Positions 27,934 to 37,342 of a stretch of 64,000 bases of DNA are shown here, in pieces. How positions within the stretch are numbered: the first letter of the stretch is position 1; every line of letters starts with the position of its first letter. Where the stretch lies: contig NZ_CP045503.2 in NCBI RefSeq assembly GCF_007004545.3, positions 5,272,501 to 5,336,500 on the forward strand, read 5' to 3'. The stretch is from Shewanella eurypsychrophilus (lineage in GTDB: Bacteria > Pseudomonadota > Gammaproteobacteria > Enterobacterales > Shewanellaceae). Made by a program: the position numbers and the translations under genes. Below the pieces are notes generated by a model. The model was not told the origin of the DNA. It made no database searches and saw nothing but the letters and a program-made list of their open reading frames with translations.

Positions 27934-29181
27934 TTAACTCATGTAATTTTCAGGTAACTCTGTAATAGCAGCAACACCTGAATCAATGGCCGCTTGCGCA
28001 ACAGCTTTAGCCACATTTGATAATAGGCGAGGATCCATAGGCTTAGGGATCACATATTCAGGTCCAAAACTCAAAGATTCAACACCTGGGTAGGCTTTAA
28101 GCACTGACGCCGGAACGTCTTCTTTGGCCAATTCAGCGATCGCATGCACGGCTGCAATCTTCATCTCATCATTAATCTTTGAGGCACGAACATCGAGTGC
28201 ACCACGGAAGATGAATGGGAAACAAAGCACGTTGTTCACTTGATTAGGGTAGTCGCTACGACCTGTTCCCATGATCAAGTCTTTACGTACATCGTGAGCA
28301 ATCTCAGGTTTGATCTCTGGGTCTGGATTAGAACAAGCAAAAATCACTGGTTTCTCAGCCATCAAAGCCACATCTTCAGCGCCCAAAACATTTGGACCAG
28401 AAAGGCCTAAGAAAGCATCGGCTCCCTTGATGACATCTCGAAGCGTACGCTTATCAGTATTGTTAGCAAATAATGCCTTGTACTCATTAATGTCTTCACG
28501 GCGTGTATGGATCACACCTTTTCTATCCAACATGTAAACATTTTCACGTTGAACACCACACTTAACGAGCATGGTCATACAGGCGATGGCAGCAGCTCCC
28601 GCTCCCATACAGACAAAAATCGACTCTTCAATTTTCTTGCCTTGGATCTGTAGTGCATTCATCATGCCTGCCGCAGTAACAATCGCAGTACCGTGCTGAT
28701 CATCATGGAATACAGGAATGCTACAACGCTCAATGAGTGCCTTCTCGATTTCAAAACACTCAGGAGCCTTGATATCTTCTAAGTTAATTCCACCAAAGGT
28801 ATCGGCAATAGCTTCAACTGTGTTGATAAACTCTTCAGCCGTACGATGTTTGACTTCGATATCTGTCGCATCAATATTGGCAAAGTGTTTGAACAGTAGC
28901 GCCTTACCTTCCATTACTGGCTTTGATGCTAGCGGGCCTAAATTACCTAAGCCTAAAATGGCTGTTCCATTTGAAATAACAGCGACCGTATTGCCTTTGG
29001 CTGTATAACGATAAGCATCATCTGGATTGGCAGCAATTTCACGTACGGGTTCAGCAACACCTGGGCTATAAGCAAGTGCCAGATCCATACTCGTTTCGGC
29101 TGGCTTGGTTAGGCAAACAGCTGTTTTGCCTGGTACAGGGAACTCATGGTAATCGAGGGCTTGTTGGCGAAGATCTGACAT
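27934..29181 (-). CDS. maeB: Malic enzyme (oxaloacetate-decarboxylating)
   Basis: Oxidative decarboxylation of malate to pyruvate and CO2 with NAD(P) reduction, in the cytosol. 415 residues, corresponding to the malic domain only; the C-terminal phosphotransacetylase-like domain of E. coli MaeB (759 residues) is absent. YSPGVAEPVREI, the catalytic lysine segment LLFKHFANIDATD, the metal-binding VFHDDQHGTAIV and the dinucleotide motif GAGAAAIACM are all present. Monocistronic, with a terminator downstream. Cofactor preference (NADP favoured) is inferred from family only. Confidence 0.93.
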   Translation of the reverse strand: MSDLRQQALDYHEFPVPGKTAVCLTKPAETSMDLALAYSPGVAEPVREIAANPDDAYRYTAKGNTVAVISNGTAILGLGNLGPLASKPVMEGKALLFKHFANIDATDIEVKHRTAEEFINTVEAIADTFGGINLEDIKAPECFEIEKALIERCSIPVFHDDQHGTAIVTAAGMMNALQIQGKKIEESIFVCMGAGAAAIACMTMLVKCGVQRENVYMLDRKGVIHTRREDINEYKALFANNTDKRTLRDVIKGADAFLGLSGPNVLGAEDVALMAEKPVIFACSNPDPEIKPEIAHDVRKDLIMGTGRSDYPNQVNNVLCFPFIFRGALDVRASKINDEMKIAAVHAIAELAKEDVPASVLKAYPGVESLSFGPEYVIPKPMDPRLLSNVAKAVAQAAIDSGVAAITELPENYMS

Positions 29182-29358
29182 TTTTTTAATCCTGAAAATG
29201 CAACGAGTTAACTTTTAATGAGGTCTTTTTTAGCAAGCTATCTCGTCAGCTTTTATTAATGCTCACGTAGGGCCTACTAAAGTGGGTACGATACTCGAAT
29301 TGTCACACTTTTTAAACAACATATTAGTAAAATTCAGCTAAAGATAAAGAATGTTGCT

Positions 29359-30195
29359 CTAAGGCTTATTTTGCAAACTTATCTGCGATGGATGAGAGCT
29401 GATTAACTGCCACTTTTTGTAGGAATAATACAACGTACCACGGGCTATTATCGGGGTTTCAAGCAGTTTTAGGTTCAAAATGTTGATAAACTTACTAGAA
29501 TCTTGTCTAGGTATACCAATATAGAATTTGTTATCCAAAATTAGCCATAAATGCTGAGACTTTCTTTCAAAACCGGTAACAACACCTTTAATTTCTCCCC
29601 AACGGTTTAGATCGTCACGGTTAAGCTTGTCGACAGTCTTAGCTTGATAGTCTGGATGAGACCATAAACCTAAATTTTTATCACGAGCATTCAACTCTAC
29701 CTCATTGAGACATTCCCAGAAGTAATCATTTTGGTACACACGAGTTTTTGCATAGCCTTTACGTAATAAGGTCTCCTGTAGATGCTCACCATCTAAGGTA
29801 TAAACATATGCTAAGGTCCTGCCATATGGATCTAACTTTTTCCTATCGAAGGATAAATTAAGTAACTGACCGAGTTGCAGGTGCTGCTGCAGAAAATGAC
29901 GAGCCTCCTTGGCATAGGGCTCAGACAGTGCCGGATACTGAAAGTCCATCTCGGGTGAGTCTATGCCAATTAAACGCACTAAGCGTCCATCCTTAAGGGT
30001 GATGGTATCGCCATCGTTGACATAATCTAGCTCAACTTGCTCATCGAAGCTTGTCGTCACACACTGGCTCTCAGAGGCTGTGGCCAGCTGAACTGAGAGG
30101 CTACACAGGCCTGTTAATAGAAATACGCAGTGACGTATCCATCGAGTTTTGTTTCGAAGCAGAATGAGGACCGAGAGGAGCTTAAAACCTAGCAT
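29359..30195 (-). CDS. Secreted thermonuclease-like (SNase) protein
   Basis: 278 residues; a hydrophobic signal segment (HCVFLLTGLCSLSVQLATAS) near residues 23-42 directs export. The staphylococcal nuclease fold spans about 50-175 with active-site residues in NDGDTI, RLIGIDSPEMD (Arg, Asp, Glu) and DPYGRTLAYVY (second Arg). The C-terminal 100 residues (GVVTGFERKSQHLWLILDNKFYIGI) form an extra domain reminiscent of an OB-like fold. Substrate is probably extracellular nucleic acid. No operon partner. Confidence 0.85.
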   Translation of the reverse strand: MLGFKLLSVLILLRNKTRWIRHCVFLLTGLCSLSVQLATASESQCVTTSFDEQVELDYVNDGDTITLKDGRLVRLIGIDSPEMDFQYPALSEPYAKEARHFLQQHLQLGQLLNLSFDRKKLDPYGRTLAYVYTLDGEHLQETLLRKGYAKTRVYQNDYFWECLNEVELNARDKNLGLWSHPDYQAKTVDKLNRDDLNRWGEIKGVVTGFERKSQHLWLILDNKFYIGIPRQDSSKFINILNLKLLETPIIARGTLYYSYKKWQLISSHPSQISLQNKP

Positions 30196-30334
30196 TATTC
30201 TTTCTCCTCATTAATAGCATGCGGTGCAAGCTTAAATAATCACCATGAAGAATATAACAGATTAACAAAGACGGTGTTTTTCAAGATAGGTAACACTTTT
30301 AGATCTAACAATTAGGTGTGTAACACTTAGCTGA
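30196..30334. other. A/T-rich gap upstream of nuclease
   Basis: Contains no ORF and no clear promoter. It joins the rpmE-terminator repeat array on its right. Confidence 0.4.
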
Positions 30335-30590
30335 CACAATAAAGGCACCGTAGCTAAGATGACACCTTAGCTATGTTCCAAGAGTAGCATGAGGGTTGAA
30401 TTTCAGACACAAAAAAGGCGCCGTAGCTAAGATGACACCTTTCTATTTTCCCAAAGCAACATGAGGGTTGAATTTCAGGCACAAAAAAGGCGCCGTAACT
30501 AAGATGACACCTTTCTATAGTTCTAAAAACACGAGTGTTAAATTCTAGGCACAAAAAAGGCGCCGTATAGGCACCTTTTCGTTCGATATA
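30335..30590. repeat. Tandem array of rpmE-terminator units
   Basis: Units begin at 30335, 30408, 30480 and 30550 (73, 72 and 70 bp apart), each opening CACAA(T/A)AAAGGC(A/G)CCGTA. The last, shortest unit is the rpmE terminator itself. The others carry the same AAGGYGYC stem with a longer loop. In the first unit, TAGCTAAG/CTTAGCTA forms an alternative perfect stem. No likely coding content. Confidence 0.9.
30552..30580 (-). terminator. Intrinsic terminator of rpmE
   Basis: Minus-strand AAAGGTGCC-TATAC-GGCGCCTTTTTT, 33 bp after the rpmE stop; strong stem with a T-run. Copies of it follow in tandem. Confidence 0.9.
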
Positions 30591-30612
30591 GAAGTTCTTT
30601 AAAGAATAAAGA

Positions 30613-30825
30613 TTACTTCTTACCAAGAGCACCGAAGCGCTTGTTGAACTTATCGATACGTCCACCAGTGTCCGTAACTTTCTGTGTACCAGTGTAGAAT
30701 GGGTGACATGAACCACATACGTCCAAGTGCAGTGACTTACCTGCAGTTGAATTTACTTTAATTACGTTACCACAAGTACAAGTTGCAGTGATTTCTGCAT
30801 ATGCTGGATGGATATCTGCTTTCAT
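30613..30825 (-). CDS. rpmE: 50S ribosomal protein L31
   Basis: Zinc-type (C+) L31 of the large subunit, 70 residues. ATG 30825 (MKADIHPAYAEITATC) is chosen because an AGAGG ribosome site lies just upstream and it matches the family start; the frame is open 60 bp further but without support. Four cysteines, CTC near residues 16-18 and CGSC near 37-40, are the Zn ligands. Zn-type L31 is replaced by a Zn-free paralogue under zinc starvation in many bacteria. Monocistronic with its own promoter and terminator. Confidence 0.97.
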   Translation of the reverse strand: MKADIHPAYAEITATCTCGNVIKVNSTAGKSLHLDVCGSCHPFYTGTQKVTDTGGRIDKFNKRFGALGKK

Positions 30826-30912
30826 TGGGATTACCTCTAAGTTGAAGGCCATGTCGCTCTCCCAACCCGAAGTTGGACACCACATGCTGTTAATAAATTA
30901 TTTAGGCGCGAA

Positions 30913-30941
30913 ATCATACAGTAATAAAAAACAAGATACAA
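30913..30941 (-). promoter_or_regulatory. Sigma-70-type promoter of rpmE
   Basis: Minus-strand -35 TTGTAT (30936-30941), 17-bp spacer, -10 TATGAT (30913-30918), about 90 bp upstream of the rpmE start. Confidence 0.6.
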
Positions 30942-30997
30942 GAGGCTTTAAGCCCTTTCATTCCATATCATCCTAAGTGAATGTTTTAAAGGAAAAA

Positions 30998-31774
30998 TCA
31001 AAGTAACTCAAAGGCTTTCTTTGCCATATTACTGTCTGCATATTTTTCTCTAAGAGCGATAGATGGGCATTTAAGCGGTACATCGGCCCGTAAACTGTTT
31101 ATTTTACCATCTATAAAAGCTGGAATGTTCGCTTCAAAAATGGCCAAGATCGCGCCATAAGTACTTATTCCCCATCGCTTGCCTTGCTGAGTCCCTATGC
31201 GCCATAACGTCATATCGCTTGTATATTCAAGCTGGCAAGAGCTATCGATTAATGCTGCTCTATAGCGAGCTGAAACTGGCTTATCTGCGTCTATCGACTT
31301 AGCTGGCACCGCTTTAGTGTTCGTCTGTGCGCTATAGGCAACAGACTTCTCAAGTTTTAGATGTTCATCCGACGTCTTGGTGGATAATTCAGGCGACAGC
31401 TTCTGTCCCTTAAACAGATTAAACTGCTTTACATCACGCCACTTGTTGACCCTATATTCTCTGATCACTAAAGTTGCATTAGGGTCTAGCACATCTTCGA
31501 CTCCACTCACCAACAAGAGAAAATTATTGATAGGCTTCACCATCAATCTCTCTTCACCACTTGCTTGGCGAACCACGAACTGTATTTTATCTATGCTTTC
31601 ATGCTGAGATACGATATTGAGCCTAAATTTAGGATAGCCACCCAAAATAAATTGCTGCTCATTAATGCTGACATGAGAAATTTGGGCATAAGCATTACCC
31701 ACACTGGAAAAAAAACCACAGACAAGCAGTAGCGTTATCATCACTGATTTTATTATTGTAGACATTGGTTCCAT
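30998..31774 (-). CDS. FimV-like periplasmic protein
   Basis: 258 residues with an N-terminal signal (VMITLLLVCGFFSSVGNAYA). The N-terminal half (SHVSINEQQFILGGYPKF) looks like the beta-rich start of FimV-type proteins. The C-terminal part (TLWRIGTQQGKRWGISTYGA, ANIPAFIDGKINSLRADVPL) resembles FimV LysM-type segments that bind peptidoglycan. Full FimV is far larger, with a membrane helix and TPRs; this is a short periplasmic version. Divergent from priA, 91 bp apart. Function unknown; a cell-wall-linked role is inferred. Confidence 0.6.
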   Translation of the reverse strand: MEPMSTIIKSVMITLLLVCGFFSSVGNAYAQISHVSINEQQFILGGYPKFRLNIVSQHESIDKIQFVVRQASGEERLMVKPINNFLLLVSGVEDVLDPNATLVIREYRVNKWRDVKQFNLFKGQKLSPELSTKTSDEHLKLEKSVAYSAQTNTKAVPAKSIDADKPVSARYRAALIDSSCQLEYTSDMTLWRIGTQQGKRWGISTYGAILAIFEANIPAFIDGKINSLRADVPLKCPSIALREKYADSNMAKKAFELL

Positions 31775-31865
31775 CCCCTTACGATGCCAATAATGTAGAT
31801 AAAAGTAGCCCTAAACAGGTTGGCTGGTTACACTGCTTTCATCCTTTGATTAAGCCTGTCCATCT

Positions 31866-34061
31866 ATGCCCCTGTTTGTTGAAGTTGCCCTCCCAGTCCC
31901 TATGCGGCAGACCTTCAGTTATAAAGTACCTGAATCTGTCACTTGCTTGCCTCAGAAGGGCATGAGAGTCAAAGTCCCTTTCGGCCGCCAGCAATTGATT
32001 GGCCTAGTTACACAAACAACGGATACATGTAACTTAGCAGCAAATAAGATTAAATCTATCATTGAACTGTTAGATGATGAACCTTTACTGCCTGATTCAC
32101 TTTATAAACTTACAGCATGGGCCGCTAGGTATTACTTTTGTAGTCTGGGGCAAATGCTATCTCAAGCCCTCCCTGTCGCGTTACGTAAAGGCGCGGAAGT
32201 TTCCGCCGACACCACCACCTTTTGGTCACTAACCTCCGCAGGTAGAGAAGCTTGTCTCGATACACTCAAGCGAGCACATGCCCAAAAAAAGGTCATGGAA
32301 TATTTACAAAAAGGTGAAATGACCCAAGATGAACTCAACAGCTTAGCCTTGAGTAAATCTGCAATAAAGGCACTACAGGATAAAGATTGGATTGAGAAAC
32401 ATGATCGAATTAATCAAATAGATCTCAGTTGGCGCGATGAGCTAACGCTAGGAGAAGATCCGTTAACGCTCAACCCTGAACAGGCCATTGCCGTTGCGAC
32501 ACTAAACCAACAAAAGGGTTACCACTGTACGCTACTCGAAGGCATTACAGGTTCCGGTAAAACTGAAGTTTACCTCGCATTACTTGAATCTGTGCTCAAA
32601 CAAGGAAAGCAGGCGCTAATCTTAGTGCCTGAAATCGGCTTAACACCGCAAACTATCAGCCGATTTAAGAGCCGTTTCAATGTTCAAGTCGCTGTGATCC
32701 ATTCAGGCTTAACAGACAATCAAAGGCTTTCGGCCTGGCAAAAGGCTAAAACCGGTGAAGCAGCCATAATCATAGGCACGCGTTCTGCACTTTTCACCCC
32801 AATGGCTTATCCTGGCACCATCATTTTAGATGAAGAACATGATTCTAGTTTTAAACAGCAAGAAGGCATAGGCTATCACGCCAGAGATCTTGCGGTCATG
32901 CGAGGTCATTTAGAACAAATACCCGTTTTACTGGGCACTGCGACACCTTCACTGGAAAGCCTACAAAATGCCCTCAGTGGTCGTTACAAGCACCTCGAAT
33001 TAGGCCAACGTGCCGGTAATGCAGAAAAAGTACGCCAAGGCATTATTGACATCAGTAACCAGCCACTTAAAACAGGCTTGTCACACGCGTTAATTAATGA
33101 AATACGTATTCACTTAGATGCAGGCAATCAGGTACTCCTATTCCTCAACCGAAGAGGCTTTGCCCCCGCATTGCTGTGCCATGAATGTGGCCATCTGCAC
33201 GAATGTGATCGCTGCGATGCCTTTTTTACCGTGCATCAGTCTTTGGGAGAGATCCGCTGTCATCACTGTGGTAACCATTACGCCATTCCTCGTCAATGCC
33301 ATAGCTGTGGCAGCACCATGCTGATGGGACAAGGCGTCGGCACAGAGCAACTTGCCGATGCATTAGAAAAAGAGTTCCCTAAATACCCAGTTGTGCGTAT
33401 CGATCGTGACACAACTAGCCGCAAAGGCGCGCTGGAAGCTCATCTCAATGCGATTCATAAGGGCGAATATAAGATTTTAGTCGGCACTCAGATGCTTGCC
33501 AAAGGGCATCATTTTCCCGATGTGACCTTAGTAGGGTTATTAGATGTCGATGGTGCACTCTTTAGTGCGGACTTCCGGGCACCGGAGCGATTTGGACAGC
33601 TCTATACCCAAGTATCGGGTCGAGCCGGCCGCGCTAGAAAACCAGGCACCGTTTTAATGCAGACCCATCAAGCGAATAATGCCGTTTTGCGTGAGTTAAT
33701 GCATAAAGGTTATGGTGAATTTGCTCGCGGGCAACTCAATGAGCGCAAACAAGCCTTGCTGCCGCCGGCGTGGCACATGTTACTCATACGCGCTGAAGCT
33801 CACCAAGCCATAGATGCCGATAATTTTCTATCTCAAGTTGCCGAGCTATTACCGCAGAATGAAGTCTGTGAAGTGATAGGCCCCATGCCTGCGCCTATGG
33901 ACAAGAAAGCGGGAAAGTATCGTCGACACTTGATATTCCAGACCAAAACAAGAGCACTTCTACAACAAGCCTTCGAACAGGCACAGCCCCAAATAGAAGC
34001 CTTGCCTCTGGCTAAGCGATGTAAATGGAGCCTAGATAGGGATCCTCAAGATCTGCTTTAA
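31866..34061 (+). CDS. priA: Primosomal replication restart helicase PriA
   Basis: 3'-5' superfamily 2 helicase that recognises stalled forks and reloads the replisome. 731 residues, typical length. 3'-DNA-binding domain at the N-terminus (PLFVEVALPVPMRQTFSY), Walker A GITGSGKTEVYLAL, Walker B LDEEHD, and a zinc region with paired cysteines (CHECGHLHECDRC, CHHCG, CHSCGS). The start ATG 31866 fits the family N-terminus. Confidence 0.98.
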   Translation: MPLFVEVALPVPMRQTFSYKVPESVTCLPQKGMRVKVPFGRQQLIGLVTQTTDTCNLAANKIKSIIELLDDEPLLPDSLYKLTAWAARYYFCSLGQMLSQALPVALRKGAEVSADTTTFWSLTSAGREACLDTLKRAHAQKKVMEYLQKGEMTQDELNSLALSKSAIKALQDKDWIEKHDRINQIDLSWRDELTLGEDPLTLNPEQAIAVATLNQQKGYHCTLLEGITGSGKTEVYLALLESVLKQGKQALILVPEIGLTPQTISRFKSRFNVQVAVIHSGLTDNQRLSAWQKAKTGEAAIIIGTRSALFTPMAYPGTIILDEEHDSSFKQQEGIGYHARDLAVMRGHLEQIPVLLGTATPSLESLQNALSGRYKHLELGQRAGNAEKVRQGIIDISNQPLKTGLSHALINEIRIHLDAGNQVLLFLNRRGFAPALLCHECGHLHECDRCDAFFTVHQSLGEIRCHHCGNHYAIPRQCHSCGSTMLMGQGVGTEQLADALEKEFPKYPVVRIDRDTTSRKGALEAHLNAIHKGEYKILVGTQMLAKGHHFPDVTLVGLLDVDGALFSADFRAPERFGQLYTQVSGRAGRARKPGTVLMQTHQANNAVLRELMHKGYGEFARGQLNERKQALLPPAWHMLLIRAEAHQAIDADNFLSQVAELLPQNEVCEVIGPMPAPMDKKAGKYRRHLIFQTKTRALLQQAFEQAQPQIEALPLAKRCKWSLDRDPQDLL

Positions 34062-34196
34062 AGCCAATTAAACACAATAAATAGAAAAAACTGCTATTTA
34101 TTTGGCATAGAGGATAGCAATTGACCACCACAAACGGCTAAAATGTGCGGTTATCGCTAAATCTTTCCATCATTAGTAAGTGGTCACTTAACGCCA

Positions 34197-35942
34197 ATGA
34201 AATCACATATTCAATCTTTGCTCATCCAAGCCCTAAACGTCCTTAAACAACAGGAAGTTATTCCAACTGATTTTGAAGCTCGCATTCAGGTGGATCGAAC
34301 AAAGGATAAGACCCATGGTGATTTCGCGACTAACTTAGCCATGATGCTAACGAAAGTTGCGCGTAAGAATCCAAGAGAGATAGCTCAGCTCATCATAGAT
34401 AGCCTGCCAGAAGATAGTCAGGTCGCAAAGGTTGAGATCGCTGGCCCTGGTTTCATCAACTTCTTCATCGATGACAACGCATTAGCCAATCAACTAATGA
34501 CGGCATTAAACGATGATCACCTAGGTATTGTTTTACCAGCACAACAAACTATTGTCGTTGATTACTCCTCACCTAACTTAGCTAAAGAGATGCACGTGGG
34601 TCACCTACGTTCGACCATTATTGGCGACAGTGTGGTACGTGCTCTCGAATTCCAGGGTCACAAGGTGATCCGCCAGAATCATGTTGGCGACTGGGGCACT
34701 CAGTTCGGCATGCTATTGGCTTATATGGAAGAGTTACGCGCTAAAAATGGCGAGCAAGCTCAAATGGAGTTATCTGATCTAGAAAACTTCTATCGTGCTG
34801 CTAAAGTTCGTTTCGATGAATCCGAAGAATTTGCCATTCGTGCTCGTAAGCTTGTGGTCTCATTGCAATCAGGTGATGAATACTGCAATAAGTTATGGCG
34901 CGAGTTTAACGATATTTCTCTTAACCACTGTCATGATGTTTATGCACGCCTTGGGGTCAGCCTGACACGTGAAGATGTCCGTGGTGAAAGTACTTATAAC
35001 GACGATCTCAAGCCAGTCGTTGATGAACTTAACGCTAAAGGCTTACTGTCAGAAAGTAACGGTGCAAAAGTCGTTTTTCAGGATGAATTTAAAACGAAAG
35101 ATGGCGATCCATTACCTGTCATCATACAGAAAGCCGATGGTGGCTACTTGTATGCCACCAGTGATATGGCCGCAATGCGTTACCGCTCTAATGTGTTGAA
35201 AGCCGATCGCGTCTTATATTTTGTCGATCTGCGTCAGGCTCTTCACTTCCAACAAGTATTTAAGCTTGCCCGCAAAGCTGAATTTGTCAATCCTGACATG
35301 AACTTAGAACACATGGGCTTCGGTACTATGAATGGTGCTGATGGCCGCCCATTTAAGACACGTTCTGGTGGTGTCGTAAAATTGGTTGACCTGCTAACAG
35401 AAGCCGATACACGCGCATTGGAACTGGTTCGCAGCAAGAACCCTGATATGGATGAAGCAGAACTTGAGAAGATCGCTAAAGTGGTCGGTATAAGTTCAGT
35501 TAAATATGCAGATCTATCTAAAAACCGTGCTAGTGATTATATTTTCAGCTTCGAGCAGATGCTGAGCTTCGAAGGCAATACCGCTCCTTACCTGCTTTAC
35601 GCTTACACCCGTGTTGTCGGTATCTTTAAGCGCGCTGCAGACATCGACTTGAGCGATGCAAAAATCATTCTGGAACATGATAAAGAGAAGACGCTAGGTA
35701 ATAAGCTTGCCCAATTCGCCGAGGTATTATCTCGCATGGTTTCCAAGGGTCATCCCCATGCCATGTGTGCTTACCTGTTCGAGCTTGCAGGCGCTTTTTC
35801 TAGCTTCTATGAAGCTTGCCCAGTATTGGCAGCAGAGACTGAAGAACAGAAGAAGAGTCGTCTGTTAATCGCTCAACTTACGGCAAAGACACTGAAGCAA
35901 GGTCTAGATTTGCTGGGTATTGAAACCTTAGAGCGTATGTAA
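34197..35942 (+). CDS. argS: Arginyl-tRNA synthetase
   Basis: Class I synthetase charging tRNA-Arg, 581 residues. The N-terminal Arg-specific domain is followed by the HIGH-type signature SSPNLAKEMHVGHLRSTI, and the KMSKS-equivalent segment in ArgS is represented by MNGADGRPFKTRSGGVVKL. The DALR anticodon-binding domain occupies about residues 460-581. Plus-strand neighbour of ftsN, 20 bp apart, as in other Shewanella-like genomes. Confidence 0.98.
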   Translation: MKSHIQSLLIQALNVLKQQEVIPTDFEARIQVDRTKDKTHGDFATNLAMMLTKVARKNPREIAQLIIDSLPEDSQVAKVEIAGPGFINFFIDDNALANQLMTALNDDHLGIVLPAQQTIVVDYSSPNLAKEMHVGHLRSTIIGDSVVRALEFQGHKVIRQNHVGDWGTQFGMLLAYMEELRAKNGEQAQMELSDLENFYRAAKVRFDESEEFAIRARKLVVSLQSGDEYCNKLWREFNDISLNHCHDVYARLGVSLTREDVRGESTYNDDLKPVVDELNAKGLLSESNGAKVVFQDEFKTKDGDPLPVIIQKADGGYLYATSDMAAMRYRSNVLKADRVLYFVDLRQALHFQQVFKLARKAEFVNPDMNLEHMGFGTMNGADGRPFKTRSGGVVKLVDLLTEADTRALELVRSKNPDMDEAELEKIAKVVGISSVKYADLSKNRASDYIFSFEQMLSFEGNTAPYLLYAYTRVVGIFKRAADIDLSDAKIILEHDKEKTLGNKLAQFAEVLSRMVSKGHPHAMCAYLFELAGAFSSFYEACPVLAAETEEQKKSRLLIAQLTAKTLKQGLDLLGIETLERM

Positions 35943-35962
35943 CTTAACGGTATCTTTGACCA

Positions 35963-36550
35963 ATGACGAATCGCGACTACGCCAACAGAAATCCGGCAAG
36001 AAAGGGCAAGGCTAAGACCACACGCAGAAAACAGGCGCCCGCGCCTAAAGGTTTTCCGTTGGTCTTACTGCTAGTCACCCTGACTCTCCTCGGTGGCTTT
36101 GGTTACTTCCTTTGGAGCATCAATAATAGTGCTGATGATACAGAGCAGACTGAAGCATCGAAGGTTGAGCAAACTGATAAATCGGTAAAATCTAAGCCTA
36201 AGAAAGATCCTAATGCGCTGCCTCCAGCTCCTAAAGAGGAATGGACCTATCAGCATGAACTTGAGAATAAAAAAGTCGAGATTGATCTTCCCGAAGAGGT
36301 GAAGCCAACTCGCCCTTATCAGATGCAATGTGGCTCTTTCAGAAAGGAATCCCAGGCTAATGAGATGAAAGCTGTCATTGCTTTCCAAGGACTCGAAGCC
36401 CAGGTTCGCAAAGTAAAAGGTACCAGTGGTTACTGGTATAAAGTCGTACTTGGGCCCTATGAACGAAAACGAGCAGCAGAAAAGCATAGACACACACTAC
36501 AACGTGGTGGTCTAAACGGTTGCTTGATTTGGTTCTGGGAAGGAAGCTAA
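35963..36550 (+). CDS. ftsN: SPOR-domain cell division protein FtsN
   Basis: 195-residue bitopic protein: a basic cytoplasmic tail (MTNRDYANRNPARKGKAKT), membrane helix at about 30-50 (FPLVLLLVTLTLLGGFGYFL), acidic/lysine-rich linker and a C-terminal SPOR domain (about 112-192; YQMQCGSFRKESQANEMKA) that binds denuded septal peptidoglycan. Shorter than E. coli FtsN (319), mainly in the linker. Position between argS and hslVU supports FtsN over a generic SPOR protein. Confidence 0.85.
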   Translation: MTNRDYANRNPARKGKAKTTRRKQAPAPKGFPLVLLLVTLTLLGGFGYFLWSINNSADDTEQTEASKVEQTDKSVKSKPKKDPNALPPAPKEEWTYQHELENKKVEIDLPEEVKPTRPYQMQCGSFRKESQANEMKAVIAFQGLEAQVRKVKGTSGYWYKVVLGPYERKRAAEKHRHTLQRGGLNGCLIWFWEGS

Positions 36551-36557
36551 AAAAGTA

Positions 36558-36587
36558 TCTAGAGCCTAGAATCTAGGCTCTAGATAA
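36558..36587. repeat. CTAGNNN heptamer array B, perfect palindrome
   Basis: CTAG at 36560, 36567, 36574 and 36581. The whole forms a perfect inverted repeat ATCTAGAGCCTAGA/TCTAGGCTCTAGAT just after the ftsN stop. No T-run follows, so a terminator role is uncertain. Confidence 0.85.
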
Positions 36588-36659
36588 CATCTACGACTCA
36601 CAGCGTCTTTCATTATCTCTTAGTCATCAGCCTTATAGACAGTTTTCCCCCTTTTCTTC

Positions 36660-36688
36660 CTTGATATTTAGCTAACCACCCCCATATA
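36660..36688 (+). promoter_or_regulatory. Heat-shock (sigma-32) promoter of hslVU
   Basis: CTTGATA (36660-36666), 13-bp spacer, CCCCATATA (36680-36688), a close match to the sigma-32 consensus CTTGAAA/CCCCATNT, 57 bp upstream of the hslV start. hslVU is a sigma-32 operon in E. coli. Confidence 0.75.
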
Positions 36689-36744
36689 TCTTCTATCACC
36701 CACTGACGAACACCAGTTCGTGAGTTTGAGAAGAGGATTCAGTC

Positions 36745-37269
36745 GTGACCACAATCGTATCAGTTCGCCGTAATAACCAGGTCGTTATCGCTGGAGATGG
36801 CCAAGTATCACTTGGTAATACCGTGATGAAAGGCAATGCTAAGAAAGTTCGTCGCCTATATCACAATAAAGTTCTCGCTGGTTTTGCAGGCGGTACCGCC
36901 GATGCTTTTACCCTATTCGAACGTTTCGAAGCCAAATTAGAGATGCATCAGGGTCACCTGATGAAAGCTGCCGTTGAGATGGCTAAAGACTGGCGTAGCG
37001 ATAAGATGTTACGCAAACTTGAAGCCTTACTTGCCGTTGCCGATGACAAATGCTCATTAATCATTACGGGTAACGGAGATGTGGTACAGCCGGAAAACGA
37101 TCTAATCGCTATCGGTTCAGGTGGCAACTTTGCCCAGTCTGCAGCCACAGCCCTACTCGAAAATACTGAACTATCCGCGTTAGAGATTGCAGAAAAATCG
37201 CTAACCATCGCTGGTGATATCTGCGTGTTCACCAACCAGTTCAAAACTATCGAAGAATTAAACTACTGA
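36745..37269 (+). CDS. hslV: HslUV protease proteolytic subunit
   Basis: Threonine peptidase of the HslUV (ClpQY) ATP-dependent protease in the cytosol. GTG start at 36745 with a GAGGA site; Met removal exposes the catalytic threonine of TTIVSVRRNN. GDGQVSLGNTVMKGNAKKVR and GSGGNFAQSAATAL are family signatures. 174 residues, standard length. First gene of the hslVU operon, 73 bp before hslU, under the heat-shock promoter at 36660. Confidence 0.98.
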   Translation: MTTIVSVRRNNQVVIAGDGQVSLGNTVMKGNAKKVRRLYHNKVLAGFAGGTADAFTLFERFEAKLEMHQGHLMKAAVEMAKDWRSDKMLRKLEALLAVADDKCSLIITGNGDVVQPENDLIAIGSGGNFAQSAATALLENTELSALEIAEKSLTIAGDICVFTNQFKTIEELNY

Positions 37270-37342
37270 TCTTGAGCTGCTTAGCTTGAACAGCAAGTAG
37301 CAGCTTATTTTCAATACTGATGCGAACGCATGAGGAAAGAAT

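Noticed and set aside
30354..30716. 120-codon minus-strand frame over the rpmE 3' region
   Set aside because: Made of terminator repeats and overlaps rpmE out of frame; repeated residues only reflect the DNA repeats.
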